Notes under the pieces: model-generated
Database searches by the model: none
Told to the model about the DNA's origin: nothing
The model's input: the letters and a program-made list of their open reading frames with translations, nothing else
Translations under genes and position numbers: made by a program
Assembly: GCF_028752835.1 (NCBI RefSeq)
Contig: NZ_CP087952.1
Coordinates: 3,160,501-3,224,500 of the forward strand
From: Desulfosarcina sp. BuS5
Lineage (GTDB): Bacteria; Desulfobacterota; Desulfobacteria; Desulfobacterales; BuS5
Length of the DNA: 64,000 nt
Direction: 5' to 3'
Shown: positions 57,485 through 64,000 of the stretch, piece by piece
Numbering within the stretch: the stretch's first letter is position 1
Layout: each line of letters starts with the position of its first letter

Positions 57485-58123
57485 TTGTCGATTAAAGTGC
57501 TGATTAAAGAATTGGCTGGCCAGGACTGGTGGAAGTTTGAAAGGGAAGCTTTCAATAAAGGTTTTTTTAAAATTGCCGGCTTGGATGAAGCCGGCCGAGG
57601 TCCCCTGGCTGGTCCGGTTGTTTCCGCAGCAGTAATACTTTCTGATTCTTTTTCGGTATCCGGTATAAATGATTCAAAAAAATTAACCCCTGTAAAACGT
57701 GATTATCTTTATGATGAAATTTGTAAGCAGGCTCTCGCAACAGGAACAGGTATCGTAGATTCCGCGAAAATTGATCGAGTTAACATACTTCAGGCAACTC
57801 TGCTGTCAATGTTTAAAGCGGTTGAAAATCTTGAAATCAGACCCGACTGCCTGCTTATTGACGGCACATTCACTATTCCATCCGACCTTCCCCAAACTAC
57901 AATTCCCAAAGGTGATTCTCTCAGCATTTCCATTGCCGCCGCGTCCATTATCGCCAAGGTAACGCGTGACAGGCTTATGAGAAAATATGACAGTAAATAT
58001 CCTCAATTCGGCTTTTCACGGCATAAGGGTTATCCTACCAGAGCCCACAAGGAAGCGATAAAAAAGTTCGGTCCGTGTCTTATTCACAGGCGCACCTTTA
58101 AAGGGGTTAAAGAATATCTATAG
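57485..58123 (+). CDS. rnhB: Ribonuclease HII
   Basis: A 212-residue enzyme removing ribonucleotides and RNA primers from DNA. The catalytic acids are D34 and E35 in AGLDEAGRGPLAGPVV, plus the aspartate in CLLIDGTF and a later one near AKVTRDRLM. FSRHKGYPTRAH is the conserved C-terminal motif. The start is TTG at 57485, with AGGAGG about 13 bases upstream. Confidence 0.95.
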   Translation: MSIKVLIKELAGQDWWKFEREAFNKGFFKIAGLDEAGRGPLAGPVVSAAVILSDSFSVSGINDSKKLTPVKRDYLYDEICKQALATGTGIVDSAKIDRVNILQATLLSMFKAVENLEIRPDCLLIDGTFTIPSDLPQTTIPKGDSLSISIAAASIIAKVTRDRLMRKYDSKYPQFGFSRHKGYPTRAHKEAIKKFGPCLIHRRTFKGVKEYL

Positions 58124-58134
58124 ATTTCCGGATT

Positions 58135-58509
58135 ATGCTTAATAATAATCAAAAATTTGGTGAAAAAAGTGAATCAATGGCTGCCGGGTATCTTGCGAAA
58201 AGATTAGGATATAAAATTCTTAAAAAAAATTATCGTACAAAAATTGGAGAAATTGATATTATCGCAAAAGACGGGGATACTTTTGTTTTTGTGGAGGTAA
58301 AAGCCAGAAGATCGTCATTTTATGGAAATCCCAAGTACGCGGTAACATCCATGAAACAGAAAAAAATATCTATGGCGGCTCTTTATTATCTTAAAACAAG
58401 AAAGCTAAGCAATGCCAAAGCAAGATTTGATGTAGTGGCAATAAATTTTTCGAAACAACTCCCTGAAATAGAAATAATAAAAAATGCCTTTGAACTTGCC
58501 TATAGATGA
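58135..58509 (+). CDS. YraN-family (UPF0102) putative endonuclease
   Basis: A 124-residue protein with the nuclease-like core GEIDIIAKDGDTFVFVEVKAR of the restriction-endonuclease-like fold and an N-terminal GEKSESMAAGYLAKRLGYKIL. Its role is unknown, but it regularly sits beside rnhB and rsmI. It overlaps rsmI by 26 bases. Confidence 0.92.
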   Translation: MLNNNQKFGEKSESMAAGYLAKRLGYKILKKNYRTKIGEIDIIAKDGDTFVFVEVKARRSSFYGNPKYAVTSMKQKKISMAALYYLKTRKLSNAKARFDVVAINFSKQLPEIEIIKNAFELAYR

Positions 58510-59377
58510 TCCTGAAAAAAGCAAAGTTCAGGGTTGCCTGTATATTGTTTCTACACCCATAGGAAACAGGGATGATATTACACTAAGAGCGCTAAAAGTT
58601 CTTGAAGAAGTCGATCTTATCGCCGCGGAAGATACAAGAAAGACGGGCCGCCTACTTGCTTTTTACAAGATTAATAATCGACTGACATCTTATCATGAAT
58701 ATAATGAAGCTGAGAGTACTGCAAGACTGATTAAAAAAATAGATTCAGGATTATCGATCGCATTAGTATCTAATGCCGGAACCCCGTCTGTCTCTGATCC
58801 CGGATATCGCCTTATTAAAGAGGCTGTTGCAGGGGGTATAAAAATAATTCCGGTTCCCGGTGTATCTGCTGCTGTAACAGCTCTTTCCGTTTCAGGCCTC
58901 CCCACCGATTCTTTTGTCTTTGCCGGCTTCCTTTCCAAAAAGAAGGGAAAACGTTTGGGGCAGTTAGGAAAGTTTACATCTGAATTAAGAACCATGATAT
59001 TTTATGAATCGAATAAGAGGATAGAACGATTTTTAGGGGAAATAATAGAAACCTTAGGCGACAGATATGGAGTTCTTGCCCGTGAAATGACAAAGAGACA
59101 TGAAGAGTTTATCAGGGGGCCAATCTCTGATATTTTCAACAGTATTAAAAAGCGTACTGTTGTCAAGGGAGAGTGTACGCTTATAGTAAGCGGCTGCGTG
59201 GAAAAAGAAAAAGTTGCGCCGGAGACTGTCACAGACGAAATCAGGCGAAGACTGAAAGTATCCGATGAGAGCATTTCACAACTTTCAAAAGATATAGCAG
59301 TAAAATTCGGTGTTTCAAAAAAGAGCGTCTATGATGACGCGGTTAGAATGAAGAAGGAATTACTAAAGAGTGATTAG
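58484..59377 (+). CDS. rsmI: 16S rRNA (cytidine-1402-2'-O)-methyltransferase
   Basis: A 297-residue tetrapyrrole-methylase-fold enzyme: LYIVSTPIGNRDDITLRAL, AAEDTRKTGRLL, SNAGTPSVSDPG and PVPGVSAAVTALSVSGLPTDSFVFAGFL. It 2'-O-methylates C1402 in the ribosomal P site together with RsmH. The C-terminal tail has a short helical extension. Confidence 0.96.
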   Translation: MPLNLPIDDPEKSKVQGCLYIVSTPIGNRDDITLRALKVLEEVDLIAAEDTRKTGRLLAFYKINNRLTSYHEYNEAESTARLIKKIDSGLSIALVSNAGTPSVSDPGYRLIKEAVAGGIKIIPVPGVSAAVTALSVSGLPTDSFVFAGFLSKKKGKRLGQLGKFTSELRTMIFYESNKRIERFLGEIIETLGDRYGVLAREMTKRHEEFIRGPISDIFNSIKKRTVVKGECTLIVSGCVEKEKVAPETVTDEIRRRLKVSDESISQLSKDIAVKFGVSKKSVYDDAVRMKKELLKSD

Positions 59378-59391
59378 GGGCAATCTGCGCT

Positions 59392-59955
59392 ATGGGTATT
59401 ATTTATCCCGTCATACTACCTGTGCCTGAAAAAGATCAGATCCTTTCCGGCAGGGAAAAGGTATTATACTTAAGCCGGCACGCAAGAAAAGCTCTTGCAG
59501 TTTCAGCGCGTAAAAATGGATTTGTTTTAACCGAATTAGTAAAAGATGACCAGGGGGCACCCAAGCCATTTGATGGAAAATGCTGGTCTATCACCCACAA
59601 GGATGAATATGTCGGTGGTGTGGTCTCACCAGCAAGGATTGGAATCGATATAGAAAAAATCAAGTCATGCTCCAAGTCTCTTTTTAAGAAAACGGCAAGT
59701 CAAAAAGAATGGTCTCTTTCTGATGAAGAACCGGATCGACTTTTTTTTAGATACTGGACCGCCAAAGAGGCTGTAATAAAGGCAAACGGAACAGGCATCA
59801 AAGATCTTTTAAAATGTAATGTTATAAAAATTATGGATAAAAATCGACTTGTTGTGGGTTATATGGATAATACCTGGATAGTTGAACATTTTTTTTTTAA
59901 CGGGCATATAGCATCTGTCGTTAAAAATTCAAAAGTAATAGAATGGGTGTTTTAG
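59392..59955 (+). CDS. 4'-phosphopantetheinyl transferase superfamily protein
   Basis: A 187-residue Sfp/AcpS-superfamily protein with the Mg and CoA motifs IGIDIEK and FRYWTAKEAVIKANGTGI. It transfers phosphopantetheine to carrier proteins. It is shorter than Sfp at the N-terminus. It could activate the carrier domains that the 1.4-kb megasynthase needs, but the two are 51 kb apart and the link is a guess. It lies 14 bases after rsmI. Confidence 0.85.
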   Translation: MGIIYPVILPVPEKDQILSGREKVLYLSRHARKALAVSARKNGFVLTELVKDDQGAPKPFDGKCWSITHKDEYVGGVVSPARIGIDIEKIKSCSKSLFKKTASQKEWSLSDEEPDRLFFRYWTAKEAVIKANGTGIKDLLKCNVIKIMDKNRLVVGYMDNTWIVEHFFFNGHIASVVKNSKVIEWVF

Positions 59956-60023
59956 GAAAGTGTTGACCGATAGCGAAGTTGAAATCATCCGATAACTTTT
60001 TATGAGAGGGTCTATATTTAAAC

Positions 60024-61307
60024 ATGAAACGAGAAAAATCACAAAACCTGTTTAATAGAACTACTGGTATCATACCAGGCGGAGTTAACAGTCCTGTGCG
60101 GGCATGCAAATCTGTCGGTGAAGAACCTGTTTTTATAGATTATGCCGAAGGGTGCATGATCTATGATGTGGATGGAAACTCGTTTATAGATTACATAGGT
60201 TCCTGGGGACCAATGATATTAGGACATAGATATCCGTCAGTTATTAGGGCCCTTGGATCTGCTTTAAATCGCGGTACCAGTTTCGGAGCCCCCTCAGATC
60301 TTGAAACAAGGCTTGCTGAAACAGTAATTAATGCGGTGCCGTCCATAGAAATGGTTCGCTTGGTTAACTCGGGTACGGAAGCAGCCATGAGCGCCGTGAG
60401 GCTTGCACGGGGATATACAGGCCGGGATGTGATTGTTAAATTTGACGGCTGTTATCATGGCCATGCAGATACCCTTTTAGTCGAGGCAGGATCGGGCGTT
60501 GCAACTCTTGGGATTCCGGGAAGTCCAGGCATCCCTGAATCGATTGCCCAACACACTAATTCTCTTCCGTTTAATGATATTGATTGTTTTAAACAGTTCA
60601 TGGATGATAGAGGTGACAGCATTGCCGCAGTAATAGTTGAGCCGGTTGCGGGAAACATGGGCCTTGTTCCGCCAGTGGAAGGTTTTTTGGAGATATTAAG
60701 GTCTTTGACGGAAAAATATGGGGCCTTGCTGATTTTTGATGAAGTAATGTCCGGTTTCAGGGTTGCTTACGGAGGTGCCCAGTCTCTTTATGGGATTAAT
60801 CCGGATATAACCTGTCTAGGTAAAATTATAGGGGGCGGCCTGCCGGTTGGAGCTTATGGTGGACGCAAAAAGATTATGGAGCATATTGCTCCCCAGGGGC
60901 CGGTATATCAGGCCGGAACATTGTCTGGTAATCCTCTTGCCATGGCTGCCGGAATAGCAACTCTGCTGGAGTTGAAGAAACCAGGTTTTTATGAAAAGAT
61001 AAATCAAAAAGCGGAACGTCTGGTCGAAGGACTCAAAACGGCCGCTGTAAAGAGAGAAGTACAAGTCCAGGTCAAGTGGGTGGGCGGCATGTTGGGTCTG
61101 TTTTTTTCAGATAGGGATGTAAAGAACTTTAATGATGCAAAAAACTGCGATCTTGATATGTTTGCAGCTTATTATAAGGGTATGTTGAAAAAAGGAGTAT
61201 TCCTGGCGCCTTCACAGTTTGAAGCAATCTTTATTTCAGCAGTTCATAAAAGTGCAGACATAGATAAAACAATAAAAGCTGCGGAAGAAGTATTCGAAGC
61301 ATTGTAA
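60024..61307 (+). CDS. hemL: Glutamate-1-semialdehyde 2,1-aminomutase
   Basis: A 427-residue PLP enzyme forming 5-aminolevulinate in the C5 haem/B12 pathway. PLP is bound at K267 in CLGKIIGGGLPVGAYGG. Other signatures are PGGVNSPVRA, NSGTEAAMSAVRLARGYTGR and FDEVMSGFRVA. It supports tetrapyrrole synthesis, including the B12 needed by the mutases. Confidence 0.97.
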   Translation: MKREKSQNLFNRTTGIIPGGVNSPVRACKSVGEEPVFIDYAEGCMIYDVDGNSFIDYIGSWGPMILGHRYPSVIRALGSALNRGTSFGAPSDLETRLAETVINAVPSIEMVRLVNSGTEAAMSAVRLARGYTGRDVIVKFDGCYHGHADTLLVEAGSGVATLGIPGSPGIPESIAQHTNSLPFNDIDCFKQFMDDRGDSIAAVIVEPVAGNMGLVPPVEGFLEILRSLTEKYGALLIFDEVMSGFRVAYGGAQSLYGINPDITCLGKIIGGGLPVGAYGGRKKIMEHIAPQGPVYQAGTLSGNPLAMAAGIATLLELKKPGFYEKINQKAERLVEGLKTAAVKREVQVQVKWVGGMLGLFFSDRDVKNFNDAKNCDLDMFAAYYKGMLKKGVFLAPSQFEAIFISAVHKSADIDKTIKAAEEVFEAL

Positions 61308-61323
61308 AGATATAGATTTAATT

Positions 61324-62145
61324 TCAGCTTCTGAAGACTTCCATTATGGACGGAAGAGCAGTGCCGCTCGCTTGTTTGATAAAAAATCCCCGCTCGACTG
61401 ACAGCGCCAGCTTGGTAAACGGGTTCTCTTCAATATTTATATCAATAATTATTGCATTATGATTTTTTGCTTCCCAGGCTACTTGGTTAGGAAGATTTGT
61501 TGCGCCTGAAGTGCCGACTATCAGGAGTAGTTCCGTTTCTGCGGCCGCCGCCAGGGAGCTGTGGAAGTGATAGTGTTTTTCATTATAGGCTTCATCAAAC
61601 CAGAGCACATGGGGCCTGGTGTTTTTTCCGCAATCAGGACACTTGAGAAGTTGCCGTTCTTCTTCTGTAATATTTTCTCCTTTTTCTTTGCCCGGTAGAT
61701 CTCTGGGGAGCGGATAAATTTTTGAAGTGCAGTCATGCACGCAGCGCATGAAGAAGATGTTGCCATGTATTTGATATGTTCTTGCAAGGCTGTTGCCGGC
61801 CATTAGGTGCAAGCTGTCGACATTTTGGGTTATGATCGTAAATCTGTCCTGAAAAAGTTTTTCCATTTCAACCAGGGCAATATGCCCCGGATTCGGCTTG
61901 GCCTTTCTGCATATGTTCATTCTGTAAAGATACCATTTCCAAACCTCATCCGGTTTTTGCATAAACATATTGTATGTGGCCATCTCTTGAGGGTGATATT
62001 CCTTTGAACCTATGCTCCAGTATCCTTCCGGCCCACGGAAAGTAGGGATGCCGCTTTCGGCGGAAATGCCCGCGCCGGTTAAAACTGTTATACGTTTTTT
62101 GTTTTGAGCAAATTCTGTAAGTATTTTTTTCAGTCTGGAATTCAT
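61324..62145 (-). CDS. NAD-dependent protein deacylase, Sir2 family
   Basis: A 273-residue sirtuin: GAGISAESGIPTFRGPEGYW (NAD binding), TQNVDSLH, the catalytic His in QIHGNIFFMRC, and two cysteine pairs for zinc (CVHDC and CPDC). I start at ATG 62145 because AAGGAGACTCC precedes it; an in-frame ATG at 62181 lacks support. It removes acyl groups from lysines, for example of acyl-CoA synthetases. It converges on hemL. Confidence 0.93.
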   Translation of the reverse strand: MNSRLKKILTEFAQNKKRITVLTGAGISAESGIPTFRGPEGYWSIGSKEYHPQEMATYNMFMQKPDEVWKWYLYRMNICRKAKPNPGHIALVEMEKLFQDRFTIITQNVDSLHLMAGNSLARTYQIHGNIFFMRCVHDCTSKIYPLPRDLPGKEKGENITEEERQLLKCPDCGKNTRPHVLWFDEAYNEKHYHFHSSLAAAAETELLLIVGTSGATNLPNQVAWEAKNHNAIIIDINIEENPFTKLALSVERGFFIKQASGTALPSIMEVFRS

Positions 62146-62480
62146 TGGAGTCTCCTTGGGAAAGTTACACGATTTTTTCACTTTTAATCGGTAGCAGTAG
62201 TCTTATAAAATTTCAAATCATTAATTCCACATTATCTCACCATTATCTTTGATGTTTTTTATGAGAAAATAGGGTTAGACAAGTTTCTTGCGTTAATATT
62301 TAATCTTTGTTAGCCTTCCAACGTTTGAAATTTATTTTGTTTATTACCCCAATACCATGGCTGACATGACAAAAAAGGAAAGAGAGATTTATATTTTTAT
62401 AAAACCGGATTGGGTCTTCATAAAATTCGATCCAGCTACAATACATAAAGCATTTTTTTATATAAAAGGTATTTGAATGT

Positions 62481-64000
62481 ATGGCAACAAATAAAAGCGT
62501 CTCCAGGATATTGAAAAAAAGGGCGAAAAAAGAGAAAAAAGGTATCTTGTCAAAAATTTTTCTGTGGTTTTTTTTATTTGTAATATTAATAATATGTTCG
62601 ACAGGCATGGCCGTCACAGGAATATATTTATACCTTAGTGAAAATTTGCCGAAAATTTCGCGGCTTTCGGATTATCAACCTCCGGTGATTACAACAGTCT
62701 ATTCTGATGACAATAGAAAAATAGCTGAATTCTATCATGAACGAAGGATAATTATTCCTTTTTCCGAAATACCCCCTATGTTGACAGAGGCTTTTCTTGC
62801 GGCTGAAGATGCCAGGTTTTATGTACATAAAGGGATAGATTTTCTTAGTATTGTAAGAGCTTTTTTTAAAAATATAGAAGCCGGAACTATAGTGCAGGGA
62901 GGCAGTACCATAACCCAGCAGGTGGCAAAATCATTTCTTTTGACGCCTGAAAGGAGTTATACAAGAAAAGCAAAAGAGGCCTTGCTGGCTTACAAAATCA
63001 ACAAGGCCTTCACCAAAGAAAACATACTGTTTCTATATCTTAATCAGATCTATCTGGGGCATGGGGCGTATGGAGTGGAAGCAGCTTCTGAAAATTATTT
63101 CGGCAAATCCGTAAAAGAATTAAATCTCGCGGAATCTGCACTGCTGGCCGGCCTGCCCCAGGCTCCAAGCAGATATTCACCTTTTAAATTTCCTAAAAGG
63201 GCAAAGCAACGTCAGATATATGTTTTGAACCGTATGGTTGCCGAGGGATATATAACCAATATTCAAGCTACAGAGGCAATTAATACCAGGCTCGATATTA
63301 AACCGCGGCGCAATTGGTATATTGAGGAGGTGCCTTATTATACCGAATATATCAGGTGTTATATTGACAACAAATACGGAGAGAATGCCCTTTATAATGG
63401 CGGATTGCAGATATACACTGCTGTTGACATAGAGATGCAGAAGATTGCCAGGGAAGCGATAAATAATGGACTGATGGCTTTGGATAAACGCCAGGGTTAT
63501 AGGGGACCTCTAAAAAATTTAGCTCCTGGAGAGATAGAGTCATTTTCGAAAGAGGTCACCGATAGTCTGGGCGCCCGGCCTCTGCTGCAGGGCGACATCT
63601 TAAAGGGAATGGTAATAGAAGTCGATGATAAAAAAAAAATGGCTACTGTTCGTATAGGCAGTAAGCTAGGCGCGATTAGTATCGAAGATATGAAATGGGC
63701 CAGAAAACCTGATCCCGAAACCCCTTATTTTAAAGCAAGAATATATCATCCCGGGGAAGCTCTCAAAACAGGTGACGTGATACTGGTCAAGGTTGCAGGG
63801 AAGATTGATGGTTCCGATCTATATAAACTTTCACTTGAGCAGACCCCTGCTGCCCAGTCCGCATTGCTGTCTATTGAAGCGGAAACCGGACTGGTAAAGG
63901 TAATGGTGGGGGGAAAAGATTTTAAAACGAGCCAGTTCAACAGAGCTGTTCAGTCGAGACGGCAGCCGGGTTCGGCCTTTAAACCTGTTATCTATGCAGC
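62481..64000 (+). CDS. Penicillin-binding protein 1A (class A), 3' partial
   Basis: The frame is open from ATG 62481 to the window end (506 residues seen). A basic N-terminus and membrane anchor (about 28-55) lead to the GT51 glycosyltransferase: AAEDARFYVHKGIDF, GGSTITQQVAKSFLL and FLYLNQIYLGHGAYGVEAAS. A linker (about 280-460) leads to the transpeptidase domain, whose catalytic serine is S498 in QPGSAFKPVIYA just before the edge. It builds and crosslinks peptidoglycan in the periplasm. A ribosome site is weak (AAAGGTA, 11 bases away). Confidence 0.95.
   Translation, partial: MATNKSVSRILKKRAKKEKKGILSKIFLWFFLFVILIICSTGMAVTGIYLYLSENLPKISRLSDYQPPVITTVYSDDNRKIAEFYHERRIIIPFSEIPPMLTEAFLAAEDARFYVHKGIDFLSIVRAFFKNIEAGTIVQGGSTITQQVAKSFLLTPERSYTRKAKEALLAYKINKAFTKENILFLYLNQIYLGHGAYGVEAASENYFGKSVKELNLAESALLAGLPQAPSRYSPFKFPKRAKQRQIYVLNRMVAEGYITNIQATEAINTRLDIKPRRNWYIEEVPYYTEYIRCYIDNKYGENALYNGGLQIYTAVDIEMQKIAREAINNGLMALDKRQGYRGPLKNLAPGEIESFSKEVTDSLGARPLLQGDILKGMVIEVDDKKKMATVRIGSKLGAISIEDMKWARKPDPETPYFKARIYHPGEALKTGDVILVKVAGKIDGSDLYKLSLEQTPAAQSALLSIEAETGLVKVMVGGKDFKTSQFNRAVQSRRQPGSAFKPVIYA

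Overview
The window looks like a chromosomal segment of a Gram-negative anaerobe, most likely a Desulfobacterota (Desulfobacterales-type) sulfate reducer or a relative. This is inference from gene content: a selenocysteine-containing SelD beside YedF and a LysR regulator, a sigma-54 activator next to B12-dependent acyl-CoA mutases, TamA/TamB (hence an outer membrane), an MglA-type GTPase with DUF4388 and PilZ partners, and the block ffh-rpsP-khpA-rimM-trmD-SPOUT-rplS-rnhB-yraN-rsmI. No rRNA, tRNA or CRISPR array was seen.

1-10.9 kb is an accessory, decaying region. A frameshifted AlbA_2 (Schlafen/RecG-like) gene precedes a 2329-residue PUFA-synthase-type megaenzyme (KS-CLF-AT-DH-DH) that has no ACP, ketoreductase or enoylreductase partner in the window. 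An AbrB/PIN toxin-antitoxin pair whose toxin lacks one base follows, then palindromic repeats, a 5'-truncated transposase and a broken TauE/SafE fragment.

10.9-28 kb holds a large aldo/keto reductase; a selenium block on the minus strand (yedF, selD with an in-frame UGA, LysR regulator); a BI-1 membrane protein; a Gld-like ABC system (ATPase, permease, GldG-like protein, DUF4340 protein); tamB-tamA; a CGGC-domain protein; and a TetR regulator.

28-42.5 kb is metabolic. pyrG overlaps an HMGL-like carboxyltransferase gene. Next comes an acyl-CoA cluster: acyl-CoA dehydrogenase, 3-hydroxybutyryl-CoA dehydrogenase, thiolase, fused isobutyryl-CoA mutase (IcmF), and a second two-subunit B12 mutase. 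A divergent sigma-54 activator faces a good -24/-12 promoter in front of the second mutase. Together these could interconvert branched and straight acyl-CoAs and oxidise butyryl-CoA to acetyl-CoA; no crotonase is present in the window.

42.5-53 kb has an MqsA/DUF4258-like toxin-antitoxin pair, uvrC, mdh, a putative signalling operon (repeat protein, MglA GTPase, DUF4388-cNMP protein, PilZ), purC, a ParB-like protein and a small biotin carrier. 53-64 kb is the conserved translation/RNA-processing block, then a phosphopantetheinyl transferase, hemL, a sirtuin and the start of a class A penicillin-binding protein that runs off the window.

Intergenic spaces carry several families of short inverted-repeat (MITE-like) elements. 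The clearest is a ~120-bp family (32.3, 38.1 and 38.5 kb, with fragments at 28.1, 43.6 and 52.7 kb) whose central hairpin changes sequence but keeps pairing.
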